Shown one piece after another: positions 52,869-64,000 of a DNA stretch of 64,000 bases. Position numbers and translations under genes: made by a program. The notes beneath the pieces are model-generated. The model was not told where the DNA came from. It did not search any database and saw only the letters and a list, made by a program, of their open reading frames with translations. This stretch comes from Puccinellia tenuiflora (Eukaryota > Streptophyta > Magnoliopsida > Poales > Poaceae), in NCBI GenBank assembly GCA_012064385.1, contig QRDG01000140.1, forward strand, positions 2,013,172 to 2,077,171. The letters run 5' to 3'. The first letter of the stretch is position 1, and the number at the start of each line of letters is the position of its first letter.

Positions 52869-55693
52869 TGATATACAAGTTTTAAATGTTTTGTGTCCCG
52901 TTTACACTTGTGGTGAGCTAAGTATTTGATACTTGTGCTGTTTTATGAAAACAGGGCCTGCCGTTTAGAAGTACATGGAGGGACTGAGTGGGTATCGCGG
53001 AAAGATGGCAATCAAGGAGTTGATGCTGGCGACGTTCTACTTCTACATTTATCGTTTTATGATTAGAGGATTTGAATGAGTTTTTGTAATTGAATTGAGT
53101 GTGATCTTTAAATTAGTGTGTCTCGGTTTGTGAGACGGTTATTCATGTTAAAGACAAGTGGTTGTTCTATTTTCATGAGTATTTCTTTTTGGTGATCACG
53201 TTTCGATTATGAGATTATTGTTCTTAGTTTAATCTAAATGATGATTAGTTAAACATTTATAAAATATGTGACATACTAAAGATATCCAAAACTTAATAAT
53301 GACAATTGTTTTAGTTGTGCTAAAGATTGAATAAACATTTTGATGTTTTATCATTTCGCCTTATTGAAGGAGTATGACTAAAATGCCACCCTTTGGAAGA
53401 GTGACAGGAGTTGCCGGAAATAAACACAAGTGTTGGTTGTATTTTCAGCAAATGTTAAATGTCATTATTTTGTGCGCTCCATCATAAATGATATGAGTAA
53501 ATATATGTATTTGTTCGAGTTATGATATTTGATGAGATCAAATAAAATTCTGGAGTTTAGGATATTAAGTTAACAAGAAAATTGAGTCTTTTTGATCTGA
53601 TCAAAAGCGACAAAATATTTGAGTTATATGTTAGTATGTGGACTTGTGAGAAGTGTTATCACAAATTACAATGTTTAGAATATTTCAAAGGCGTTTGATA
53701 TGTCCGAAGATATTGTAATCACACACTATTTGATATTGTGTGGTCTCAAAGAAGGGTTTTACTTCGGGGTTTGATAATAGCATTTAGATTTATTTGATAA
53801 ACACTCTGTTTTAGAAATAAGGGTCTATGTATGATTCGCATATTTTTTCCATATGAGTTATGAGAAAAGGTGGTTTCATTAATTATGAGATAATTAGAGA
53901 CTATTGCGAATAATGTTGTAGTATACTCATAAGTGTGACTATGAATGAGATTCCACAATATGAGACTAAAAGGGGCAAACCAATTTGTTGGTTGTGCTAA
54001 GTGTTTTAGTGGTTTATTGTGAAAAGGTTTCGTTGATAAAAGAATTGATGGAATAAATGGAAAAGCTAAAACCTTGCTTGTTTATGTATCGAGTGGCACA
54101 CATGTAAAGTGCTATGTTGGTTAAAACTTGACACATGATGGAATTAATGATGGTGATCATTGAATTTCGGTTTAGCTTGTCAAAAGAAAAGTAGGATTCA
54201 AGAATATAAAATTTTGTCATGTTACAAAATGATATTCATGATTTACTTGTCATGTTTCAGAAACAATACATACCTACGAAACTACAAAGAAGAAATAGAA
54301 GCCTTAAATACGAAAGTGACTAAGATTCATCCTATATTAAGTTTAAATCACAAAGTAATTGTTGCTTGATTTTGTGAAAATGATGTTTCACATATTTATT
54401 CCTCAAAAGGGTTTTTGTAGAGAATAAATAAAACTTAAAGTTAGCAAAGTACTAAAGTTTTGTATATGAGTTCTCGAATTTTAAAAGTTAATTAAGAATT
54501 TTGGAGGTGTCCAAAATATCAAGAAAGTGCATAAGAAACTGAGTGGGATCTAATTATAATATGTGGTGACATATATTAAGTTAGAGCAGAAACTATTTTC
54601 CACGATCAAAATATGTGGTGACATATGTTTGAGTGGGAGCTAGTTAATCATGGTCAAATATAAGGATAACATATTTCTGAGTGGGAGCCAAAGTGGTTTC
54701 ACAATTTAATATGTGTATTGTGTATATTTGAGTTGGAGTTTACAACATCTTGTTTGTGTGAAATGGAGATTTCATAAATATTGTAAATATTTCAGGAACC
54801 AAACGCATAACTTGTGAAGTTAATTTGAATGTCAAATATTTATGGAGATAGATTCGTATTTTGTCGATAAATGAGTCAGGATGTTTAACCTAAATAAGGT
54901 TTTGAAGGAGTTCAAAATGGAACAAGTGAAGAAGGGTTCATTACTTGTTAAAGATAGGTGAAACATAAAGTTTATTTTCAATACAAAAATAATGGTTGGA
55001 GGATATGTTAGTATTCCCTATGAATTGTTCATAGGTCTAAACATATAAGAACCATAATTTTGTACTTGACGAAATGTGACCCAAGTTCTTGGTTAGAAGA
55101 ACGTGTTAGAAATGAGGAGTCATTTCAACATGGAGATGAGATAATTGAATCTAGAGATTGGTAGACTTGGTTGAAGTCATGACACCAAACTCGATTGGAA
55201 ATATCATAAAGGCAGAAGCGCAGCGAAAGCATGATCGAAAATATCAAAGTGATATGTATTGCACTGTCGATTTGTTGAGTCTAAAACATATAGGAGTATA
55301 TGATTAATTCAAGGATTAAAAGATATAATATTTTGGTTTGAGAAATTTTATTTCAAGATTCAGTGAGTTCCGGGTGTACATGCTATGTGAAAGTTCTTTT
55401 GACTGACCATATGTCATGTAGGTATAAAAGGGAAACGAAAGTCTCACTCTGTAACCAAATATATTATATTCATCATGTGATGATGAGGTTTATCATGTGA
55501 TGATATGAGGTTTATCATGTGATGATGAAGTACTGTCAAAGTAGGTGACATTAACGTTTTTGCAAAGAACATGTAAAACTGTATGGTATAGAACTTAGAG
55601 GACAGAACCTCTTCCACGAGCAAATATGATCAGCACTGAGACACCATGGGTGTTGGATCGAGAAAATGTAAACTAGATTATTGACTCTAGTGC
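52869..55693 (+). other. Copia internal region without pol
   Basis: 2.8 kb, AT-rich, stops in all frames. GAGTGGGAGC-type motifs recur (54590-54690), and an ATCATGTGATGAT repeat occurs three times (55472-55530). It may be strongly decayed or replaced pol; I cannot find the RT or integrase signatures. Confidence 0.65.
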
Positions 55694-55703
55694 AAGTGGG
55701 AGA
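55694..55703 (+). other. Polypurine tract of Copia element
   Basis: AAGTGGGAGA just before the 3' LTR. Confidence 0.85.
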
Positions 55704-55704
55704 C

Positions 55705-56895
55705 TATTGGGAATATGCCCTAGAGGCAATAATAAAATGGTTTATTAGCATATTCATGTTTATGATAATAGTTTATTCTCCATGCTATAATCGTATTAAC
55801 CGGAAACATAATACATGTGTGGAATATAAACAACTAGTTGTCACTAGTAAGCCTCTACCAGACTGGTTCGTTAGTCAAGAGATGGTTAGAGTTTCCTAAC
55901 CATGGACTTGTTATAGTAACTTGATAACGGATTCATATCATTAGGAGTAATGATGTGATGGACAAGACCCGATAATAAAGAGTTGCAATTGATCGTGTCA
56001 TATAGTTTTATTGCCAACGCTTTTAGTATGTCAAGTATAGTTTCCTTAGACCATGAGATTATGTCACTCCCGTTTATCGGAGGAATGCTTTGTGGACATA
56101 AAACGTCACTTCGTAACTGGGTGATTATAAAGGTGGATTTCAGGTATCTCCGATGGTATTTGTTGGGTGACATGAATCAAGAGTGGGATTTGTCCTTCCT
56201 TATGACGGAAAAGATATGTTTGGGCCCTCTCGGTAATATAGCATCACAAAGGTTGCAACCATGTGATTAAGTGTTAATCACGGAGATTCTATATTATGGA
56301 CGAGTAAAGAGAACTTGCCAGGTAACGAGATGAAACTAGATATGGAGATATCGACGATCGAATCTCGGGCAAGTTAAATATCGGTGAGACAAAGGGAATC
56401 ATATACGAGATTAAGAATCTCCGGCATCGTGGTTCAATAGATAAGGAACTTCGTTGAATATGTAGAAGTCAATATGGGCATCCCGGTCCCGGTATTTATT
56501 ATTGATCTGATCATGTCTACATGTTCTCGAACCCGTAGGGTCACACACTTAATGCTCCGATGTAGCTAGGGTTAGCGATGAGATAATTGATGGTATGAAT
56601 GAATATTGATTCGGAGTCTCGGATGGGATCCTAGACGTCACGAGGAGATCCGGAAGAGTCCGGAGAATAAGATTCATATAAGGAAAGTGGTTTCCGGATG
56701 TGTCAGAAAGGTTCCGGAATATTTCGGTAGGATACCGGAATTTTCTGAAAGGGTCTAGAAGGGTCTAGAAGTGGGGCCCACCTGGGTGTGGACCCACATG
56801 GGCCAAAGTGGTGGTGCAGCAGCCCATTAGGGCTGGCCGCACCAGGCCACTAGGGCAGCCGGCCAGGCCTAGGAAGGCCCAAGCCGAATCCCTAA
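55705..56895 (+). repeat. 3' LTR of Copia element, 5' two-thirds
   Basis: Opens TATTGGG, so the first dinucleotide is TA instead of TG. It follows the 5' LTR to CCCTAA (56890-56895), where a PIF/Harbinger element interrupts it. The remaining ~560 bases of LTR do not reappear in the window. Confidence 0.9.
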
Positions 56896-58355
56896 GGGGT
56901 CATTTGGCACCCCTCATTTCATTTCATTTCGTGCAAATGAAATGAAATGAAATTCCCCCTTCATTTCATTTGGAAAGAATCAAATTTCAATTCCAATATT
57001 CCTGTTTGGCAACCACCTAGAATCCTAAAATGAAATGAATTCTTAAACTTGTTTGGCTGCCATATTTCCATGAATTCATAAATCAGACCCAAATTTGGGA
57101 TTAAATTACACAACATATAGTATAAAAACAAGAATTACTCAAAATATATAACCCTGATCAGTCTCACATTGATCTCATATAGGATGAAAACAAGATATTC
57201 CCAATTCATCATATTCCAGGTTTAAATAGCTCATAACACACATATAACCCAAATGCACTAGTGCCATATCTAGGTCCACAAATAGCAATAATAAACAGTA
57301 CAGAGAAGGGCTACAACTTATCATTCGATGCAAACAAACCATAAGCAGTACATAGAAGAAGGGCTACAACTTATCATCAGATCCTATGGCTTGACTTGTT
57401 TCATTACCCATTTTCTTTTCAATCCCTCAGGCAGGGCTTGAAGTGACTTGAACTTGCGGTCATCAGAGACAAGAATATCATAAGCTGCAAGGAGATGATC
57501 TTCTTCCAGTTCTGGTATTGCATTGAGAGCAACAAGTATATCTTTAGGAGATGCCGGTTTTGGAGGGGGCTCGGAGACATCAGCTCAAAAGGCATCAGTG
57601 AAACTGTCAAGCTTCTCCCCAAGCATGCGAGCAACCTAGTCATCTAACTTGTACCTTTTCTTCTTGCGATCGTCAGCATATTGAGTGGATGATGCATCAT
57701 CATTGTCTCTGTTCTGGTTAGCCTTCTCCTCCACCATTTCAGATCCACTTTCAGCTGTTGTCCTTGCTCCCACTCTAGTAGCACGGTCTCTTGAGTAAAT
57801 AACACTAATCATGTCCCAATAGTTAATGGTCTTGTACCTATAAGAAGATGCTTCTTTGTTTGCCTGCAAACAACAAGACTTGATAAGATACAACGAACTA
57901 TGACTCTCAGGTTGCATAAAACACGCATTATGCTACTGGATAGTCACATATCACTTCCTGCTGGCATTGAAATGTCTGGTACATCACCAAGCTATATTTG
58001 AGCTGTTCAGATTGATACAATAGCAAGGTCGGTAAACTAGCAGCGAAGGTGTGGAGCCTTGCTGATGAGGGGATGCAAGAAAGCTAGTGCATATAAAGCT
58101 AGTGCAGATTACATATCAATTTTGGCATGGTGAGTCATAGTGGATGATCTGCTGCATATACTTCTTCGGGTCACACTACCTATTAGATGTACCATTAACA
58201 GTTACTTTGAGTTACCTACACCCTGTAGGCATCCATTCAAATATTGCAAAAACACCAAAGTTGTGTATGAAGTGGATTGGATGAATTTACCTTGACATAA
58301 TTCTTCCAAACATCCTCGCTATCAACGGAGATCATGTTGTTGTCACAATCCCAGG
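56896..58355 (-). mobile_element. PIF/Harbinger element, truncated
   Basis: It begins GGGGTCATTTGGCACCC after a TAA trinucleotide (56893-56895), the target preference and terminal style of PIF/Harbinger elements; TTTCATTTCA repeats in both orientations follow (56918-56985). A minus-strand Myb/SANT-like gene, the usual first ORF of this superfamily, is inside. No transposase ORF or opposite terminus: the element breaks off near 58355 into an unrelated LTR. Confidence 0.65.
57384..58355 (-). pseudogene. Harbinger ORF1, Myb/SANT-like DNA-binding protein, broken
   Basis: Two minus-strand exons: 58355-58291 (5' incomplete; reads MISVDSEDVWKNYVK then GTAAAT donor) and 57863-57384 (TTGTTGTTTGCAG acceptor; begins ANKEASSYRYKTINYWDMIS). 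Together they give the second half of the Myb/SANT-like domain (W at the VW and YW positions, then VIYSRDRATR in place of the usual GKDRATG). The C-terminal helix LQALPEGLKRKWVMKQV ends at 57384. Two in-frame stops (TAG near 57636, TGA near 57588) break exon 2. In Harbinger elements this protein helps bring the transposase to DNA. Confidence 0.65.
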
Positions 58356-60745
58356 GAAAGCCACCCCCCGGTGGCTTCGGGCCACCCCCCGGCCTTTTGC
58401 CCGGCCTGGCCGGCTTGAGGCCGGCCTGTCTGTTTTTGGATTTTCCTTTTTGGAAACAAAAATGAAAGTTAAATACTTGATAACTATTTGAGTTTTAATC
58501 CAAATTTGACAAATCAAATACCAAATTGTTCAGCAAAACAAACCCTATGTGGTAGAATCATTGTAATAGTCTTTGAAGTTATAATCTTGTTGTTTCTTTT
58601 AAGAATCCCTAAAATGGGTTAAATAATGCCAAATTAGGAAAATTCATAACTTTTAAATATTGATCCAAAAATTATCATTAAGATATCAATGTGATCAACA
58701 CTTCAAACGCACTCAAACCATGTTAATATCATGTCATGATCACAAACATTTAATTGATGTTATTCATAAGTTGATTAAAAGAATTAAATTCAAATAATTT
58801 TTTAAATCGCTATTTATTCTTCGGTACTCAGAAAATTACAAATAAGGTACCAAAATGATCGGAAGGACAAACCCTACCCATTCATATCATGTTCATGCAT
58901 ATTTGAACCACTTTTCTAATAATGTGATAATTTATAAGTAATATGGTCACTAAGATAAATATGGGGTTATTTCCAAATAATTGCACTAATTATTTGGAAC
59001 TCCATTTAATTTGTTTAATAAATTAAATGTTGATATCTTTGCATAATTTGTCATGTCATCATGTGATTGTGCATTGCACCTTGTCTTCATGTGATTTATT
59101 TTTCTCTTTGGTATTATTTTTGGGTATCGATAGATTCCGGAGTTGAGGGTTCCCCTATCTACCCCGACGAGCCATACTACACGCCCCGGCAGCAAGGCAA
59201 GAGATAACCTAACCTTCTTGGCATCTAGCATCCAAATGTTTTATAAACTTATTTTATCAACCATAATATTGCATGTGATTCCAATGACAAGTTTTGATCA
59301 ATACTAGAGTATCCTATGAATGCATGTTTTTCCCCGAGCCAATCACATGTTTCCCCTCCTATGAACCTTAGGTATGATGTGTTGGCCGGCTACAAAATAT
59401 ATTTGCTGTTATATATGCTTAGCTATTCTTAGCCATGCTTAGTTAAATGCTATTTATGTCCGTTGATTAAATTCCATACTGTTGAGTGATGATGGAATGT
59501 TCGGACATGGTGGTTGTTGTTGGTACTTAATTAAATTGCTTAAAAGGCTTTGGTGAGTTGCCATCGGGGATGGTGTTTTGCCTCACTCTTGCCCCTAGGT
59601 GCGAGTTCCTGTCTTCGGAACCAAGGTCTGAGCGTCTGCCATTGGTGGGGACATATGGAATCCCCTTTAACTAAATAACTTGTGCGGGCGTATCCAAGGG
59701 TCCTCTAGTTCGATTTTCCATTTGCGTGTGAGTGTGTGGGTGGAAAAAGGAATGATGATGACGGTGGTGTTTAGGACGTGGCGGTGGGGCAGGGTGCTGA
59801 AATAGGCACTGAACCTGTCCTGTGGCCACAGATGACTCTTGGATAGTCTCACGCGAGGTAAAGGTTTAACCGCGCCCACTCGCCGGCCTTCCTCGGAAGA
59901 GGGCCAATCAGGTGAGCCGGACGGTACCGGTGGGTAAATTAGTACACCCCTGCAGGGTAAATCTTTTCGAAAAGCCGTGTCCGCGGTTATGGACGCCTTG
60001 GGAATGGATTTATGGGATCATAAAGAACTTTAACCTAATTAAAATTTGGCAGCTAAAGGTTGCATTTCAACGAGTGACAAAAGGTTCATTTCCTCGAGGG
60101 TGATTCGAGGGAGTGCCTTTGGTGGAGATGAGTGGATTTGGCTACAAGATGGTTCGATGGAGAACCAAAATGAAAGTTTACTCTCTTACCCCTTTTATGA
60201 AAAATATTCTGAGTAGACGATGCCATGTGTCAGTTATGTTTTATTATTGAAAACCAGCTTTATGCAAAAACAACTACATATACAGCTTTAGAGCCTCCGT
60301 CATCATTGGGCCTATATCGCCCTACTAAACTTGCGAGTACGTCGTACTCAGTCTCTCTTTGCTGCCTTTATATTTGTATTTCAGAGGAGGACGACACCGA
60401 GTAGCTAGGTGGGTTCTTCCTAGACGTCGACTAGTAGTCCGGGGTTCCCAGGTGGCAGCTTGGCACCGTGGAACAAGCTGGCTGGGATTCGTTTATCTGT
60501 AGGCCTCTTAGGCCATGTTTGCATCTTGTTGTTAGACAACACTACCCGTTTCCGCTTGATGAATTGATGGTCTGTGACCTTTTGTGTAATATTTGTATCT
60601 TCTCTTATATGAGTTGCTATATGCTTTTGTGTCGTAGAGTCTGCAATGTGCCAGTTGTTCCACAAGTCTTGATCTCTGTTTTATACATTGATAGCTATGC
60701 CAGTTACATAGCCTCTCTGTATAATTCCGGGGTCTGGGCGCTACA
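58356..60745 (+). repeat. Tekay-family LTR fragment, 3' 2.4 kb, plus strand
   Basis: Reverse complement relation to the solo LTR at 40002-43850 (shared CCATTTAATTTG, TTCCGGAGTTGAGG-like, and the AGTACGTCGTACTCAGTCTC block), ending GGGTCTGGGCGCTACA at 60745. About 1.45 kb of the LTR's 5' end is missing. The following sequence is not a primer site, so this is a 3' or solo LTR remnant. The junction with the Harbinger piece is placed by eye. Confidence 0.75.
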
Positions 60746-60788
60746 AATATGTGTACCATCTAAAGGTCCAAACCCATCCGGAAACCAC
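60746..60788. other. Short unassigned flank
   Basis: 43 bases between the LTR fragment and the next LTR; nothing recognised. Confidence 0.5.
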
Positions 60789-61835
60789 TGTCGGCACAGT
60801 GGAAACCAGGGTACCACGAGCCGGCCTGCCAGGGCCCACAGCATTCTTCAGACGATTTCTCTAAGGACCAGGCTCTCCAAGCCTGGCGGGCCCCGCGAGG
60901 GTTTTTTCCTCGCGAGGGACCTCTCCTCCTCGCCGAGGGTTTTCCCCTCGCGAGGGGCCACCTCTCCTCGAGAGGGCATCTCGGATGCCACCTGCGAATT
61001 CTGCTAAGGACCAAGCCGAAGGGCTCGGCGAGGCCTCCTGCCTCGCGGGGTTCCTTCCTCGCGAGGCCAGCTCTGCCTCCGCGGCAGGGCGCACATGGGC
61101 TCTGCACCCTCCGTAGAGTCACGGGCGCGCCAGCGCGCGATGACGACCGCGCCAGCGCGCGGTGACGGCAGCGCCACAGTTGCCGTTCTTATGTATAAAG
61201 CAGTCAACAACGCTGCACCAAGCAAAGGAGCTCCAAGAATTGCCACTTTGGTGATAAGGGGACCGTCTGCAGCTACGCTCCAAGGGCGACGTAACCGTGG
61301 GACACATCCCACCTCAGCGGCGCCAGCCCACCGTCCTGGCTGGACGGTGGCTTTTCCAGCTTTGGTGACACCGCCCCCTGCCATGGACCGCGTCCATGGA
61401 CTCCACCTTTATCGTGCGCCCGTCCTCCTCCTTCGTCGCCATGTGGTAACCCTTCCCGCCAAGATATTTGGGGGAAGAGGTCCGAGACACCTATAAAAGG
61501 AGGGGGAGCACGTTCGGGCAAAGGGTTCAATCTTTTGGTTGGAAGTTCTGAGTTCTAGGGTTTAGCCATTGTTAGCCACCTTGAGCTCGCCAAGCTCCCT
61601 CTGTACTGAAACCTCTCCAAGCAGTGCAATACACCAAAAGCAGGACATAGGGGTTTTACCTCTCCTAGAGGGCCCTGAACCTGGGTAATACCGTGGGTTC
61701 ATCTCTACAGTGCTGTCCCGCAGCGAGCTCGACGAGCATCGTCGCCGAGGCACGTTGAGGGTTGTTTGATTCCGTGTTCAGCCCCTTACTCAATCCTTGC
61801 GAGACACACCCAGTTCCTGGGACAGTTCTCCGACA
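60789..61835 (+). repeat. 5' LTR (1047 bp)
   Basis: TGTCGGCACAGTGG to TTCTCCGACA. It contains CTCGCGAGG-type palindromic repeats (60890-61080) and a TATA box at 61492. Confidence 0.82.
61492..61499 (+). promoter_or_regulatory. LTR TATA box
   Basis: TATAAAAG, about 345 bases before the LTR end, the usual position for a Gypsy promoter. Confidence 0.55.
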
Positions 61836-61837
61836 TT

Positions 61838-61856
61838 TGGCGCGCCAGGTAGGGGG
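61838..61856 (+). other. Primer-binding site, Tat/Retand type
   Basis: TGGCGCGCCAGGTAGGGGG, two bases after the LTR. Confidence 0.85.
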
Positions 61857-61886
61857 CTGAGGCGCATCTTCAACCTCGACACCGCC

Positions 61887-63718
61887 ATGGCCGGCTCTCG
61901 CGCCGAACGTCTCGCTCGCCGGACAGCCAGCGCCGCCACCGCTCCCGCTGGCAACCCGCGCGGCCGCCCGCGCGGAAGTGCTGCTTCGGAGCGCCACGTC
62001 GACCCCGAGCCCCACGTCGAGCACCCGGAGGACGACGACAACGACCGTGCCGAGGACGACCTCGGCGAAGAGGAGGCTTCCTCCCTGCACCCGTCGCGGG
62101 ACCGTGCTGCCCTGCGCCCAGCCCGGCGACTGCGCTCCTCATGGCGCAGGAGCTGCTGCAGTACCGTCCCACACCGGAGGCCCAAGAAGCTTGGCTCAAC
62201 CGCCTCTCTGAGCTCGTCGGCGCCGCTCGCGTCGCCGCTCCTGCCCCGTCTCGTTCGCTGGTTCTCTCTGCACGCGCAGGGGATGTGGCACATGGCGCGC
62301 CGCATGCACCTCCTCGCCATCCCGCGCCCGCTCTAGCTCCACCAGCTCCACTGCAACCTTCTCCGGCCGGGGCTCCTCCTCGCGACAACCGCGCTGCGTC
62401 GCACGCATCGTCGCCGCATGACTGCCAAATCGTGCAGCGAGCCCCGGAGGACGCACGCGTGAGCATCGAGCGCCATCAGGATCGCCACAACCGCACCGTC
62501 CATGACGTCGCCACCGCGGGGCGCCACCTCGGCGCCACCCTCGCCAGCGGCCCGGTCACCTACGGCACGACGGCCGCGTTCACTCGCAGCCTCCGTCGCG
62601 TCGTCTGGCCGGTCAAGTTCAGGCCGGATCTTCCTCCGCGCTACGACGGCAAGAACAACCCCTGGAGTTCCTGCAGCTCTACACCTTGGCCATCCAGGCA
62701 GCAGGGGGCGACGACAAGGTCATGGCGAACTGGTTTCCCATGGCCCTCAAGGACTCCGCATCCTCGTGGCTCACGAACCTCCCCGCCGAGTCCATCAACA
62801 CCTGGGAGGACCTCTGCCGGTGCTTCGTCGCCAACTTCAAGGGCACGTACGAGCGCGGCCTCACGTACAACAACCAGCGCTTCAGCAGGTGCGCAACAAG
62901 ATCCCCAACGCACCGATGCGCAGGTCATTTCGGCCTTCCAGGCTGGAGTCACGGACGTGCGGATGCTCGAGAAGCTTGGCATCCACGAAAATATCACCAC
63001 CGTCGTCAAGCTTTTCGACTTGGCGGACAAGTGCGCCAAGGCTGAGGAGGGCCGCTTGTTCGTCAAGAACGAGCCAGGGGACCCCGCCGAGGGATCCAAG
63101 AAGAAGAAGAAATCCACCGAGAAGCGCAAGACCACTGCGGTCCTCGCGGCTGAGCCTGACGCCAAGCAGCCTCGCGCTGCCGCTCCAGTCGTGGACCCCG
63201 AGAAGAAAGACGATCGCCCCTTCTGCATCTACCACAACAGGCATTCCCATGCCACCGAGGACTGCTACGACCTCAAGAGGCTTCGCGAGGCTCGAGAGGC
63301 TCGCGAGGCTAACGAGCGGCAGCGAGGTCGTGGCGGCCGCGGCGGCGGCCGCGACGGCCGCGGGGGCGACGCTGGAACAACAACAACTACGACGACAACT
63401 ACCAGCAGAACCCCCAAGCCAACGCCGCCCAGCCCGTGAACGAAAACCTCCCTGCCGAGACTCCTGAGGGCTACCAGGTGCCTCGCGGGGCCGCTTGCAT
63501 CCTCGGCGGGGCTCAGGCCCCCAGCTCCAACCACCACTTCAAGCAACTCGCCCGCGAGGTCGTGGCAGCGTTTCCAGGGGTTGAGGCCTCCAGGCCTCTC
63601 AAGTGGTCCCAGTACCCCATCACCTTTGACTCCAGCGACCCACCCCAAGTCCACCTCGACTGTTGGCACCATCCCGCTGGTCTGAAATCCCACCATCAAC
63701 AACATTGCAGTCTCTAAG
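61887..63718 (+). pseudogene. gag: Gypsy gag, several frameshifts
   Basis: ATG at 61887 starts MAGSRAERLARRTAS, a basic, Ala-rich leader. The frame shifts at about 62110, 62655, 62890 and 63380, so the recognisable pieces lie in different frames: SELVGAARVAAPAP, KFRPDLPPRYDGKNNP, then the gag capsid motif MANWFPMALKDSASSWLTNLP and INTWEDLCRCFVANFKGTYE. VISAFQAGVTD and a Lys-rich run follow, then CIYHNRHSHATEDC, a zinc-knuckle-like Cys/His cluster of Retand-type elements. Codon content is GC-rich, unlike the AT-rich Athila genes. Confidence 0.75.
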
Positions 63719-64000
63719 ACGCTCATCGATGGGGGGTAAAGGCCTCAACGTCATCTCTGTCGAGACTTTCGGGAAGCTGCAGGTGCCCTACGAGCGGCTC
63801 ATGCCCACCAGGCCCTTCTCGAGGGTGACAGAGGGTCTCACCACCCCTTTGGGGCAAGTGAGGCTCGCGGTCACTTTCGGCACACAAGCCAACTACCGCA
63901 CCGAGCTGATCGATTTTCGACGTCGCGCACATCGGCCTGCCCTACAACGCCATCCTCGGCTACCCCGCCCTCGCCAAGTTCATGGCGGTGACCCCACAAC
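63719..64000 (+). pseudogene. Gypsy protease, N-terminal part, cut by window end
   Basis: Reads TLIDGG (catalytic Asp followed by Gly-Gly), LNVISVETFGKL, and after one more frameshift near 63915 HIGLPYNAILGYPALAKF, the flap/dimer motif of Tat-type proteases. It is broken and incomplete. Confidence 0.65.

Larger units (their letters stand above)
49239..56895 (+). mobile_element. Copia element, Angela/BARE/WIS-like, gag only
   Basis: 5' LTR 49239-50990, primer site, a gag ORF, 2.8 kb without pol, polypurine tract, and 3' LTR from 55705 to its interruption at 56895. The LTR start (TGTTGGGAATATGCCCTAGA) and CTAGAGGCAATAATAAA are hallmarks of the Angela/BARE/WIS group. Left flank GTCAG (49234-49238) is the candidate target duplication; the right copy is lost. 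Visible LTR portions differ by roughly 3-4% by eye. It lacks protease, integrase and RT, so it would depend on enzymes from relatives. Confidence 0.88.
60789..64000 (+). mobile_element. Tat/Retand-type Gypsy element, 5' part
   Basis: 5' LTR, primer site TGGCGCGCCAGGTAGGGGG, frameshifted gag and start of protease; the rest runs off the window. ACCAC (60784-60788) is the candidate left target duplication. Confidence 0.85.

Noticed and set aside
62141..63467. Long ORFs (432 and 321 codons) taken as intact proteins
   Set aside because: Each switches between genuine gag segments and out-of-frame Arg/Ser/Pro-rich translation; the gag coding is spread over three frames.

Overview
The window is repeat-dense DNA from a grass nuclear genome, most likely a Pooideae/Triticeae species. 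The pointers are a 1.75 kb Copia LTR of Angela/BARE/WIS type, an Athila-type Gypsy element with a tRNA-Asp primer site and Sabrina/WHAM-like LTR ends, several Gypsy elements with very long LTRs, an Au-like SINE, Helitrons with hairpin-CTAG ends, a PIF/Harbinger element and a small hAT element. I see no intact host gene. All coding capacity is transposon-derived or consists of gene fragments.

Layout. 1-7581: the right-hand part of a Gypsy-type element with about 3.84 kb LTRs around a 2.5 kb non-coding interior (LARD-like). 7582-18313: a mosaic of small insertions and gene scraps: an Au-like SINE (8487-8624), an unidentified coding exon (8625-8760), a LINE-derived insertion with a 15 bp target-site duplication (8940-10282), a hAT element with an 8 bp duplication (11117-11594), a doubtful MULE-like interval holding a 77 bp near-perfect palindrome and a 110 bp tandem repeat, then exon-like fragments with a BED-type zinc-finger motif ending at a Helitron 3' terminus (16332).

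18314-47643: one Athila-type Gypsy element (target-site duplication ATATT, LTRs about 3.5% different by eye) split by three later insertions: (i) a 13.6 kb Tekay-type chromovirus on the minus strand (20647-34236, duplication GAGAT, LTRs about 1% different, uninterrupted 1499-residue gag-pol plus a separate upstream ORF); (ii) a minus-strand Helitron (35859-38329) at an A^T site inside the protease; (iii) a minus-strand solo LTR (40002-43850, duplication CTACT) related to the Tekay element. In all three cases the interrupted reading frame resumes in phase when the insert and one duplication copy are disregarded. The Athila element carries gag, protease and an ATHILA ORF-1-type gene but no reverse transcriptase, RNase H or integrase.

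47644-64000: the right flank of the Athila element ends in a second Helitron-like terminus, followed by a Helitron-like 5' end, a Tat/Retand-type Gypsy LTR with primer site (48033-49238), a Copia element that encodes only gag (49239-56895), a PIF/Harbinger fragment with a broken Myb/SANT-like gene (56896-58355), a plus-strand 3' portion of a Tekay-family LTR (58356-60745), and the 5' part of another Tat/Retand-type Gypsy element with a frameshifted gag (60789 to the window end). Divergence figures are counts by eye, not computed alignments.
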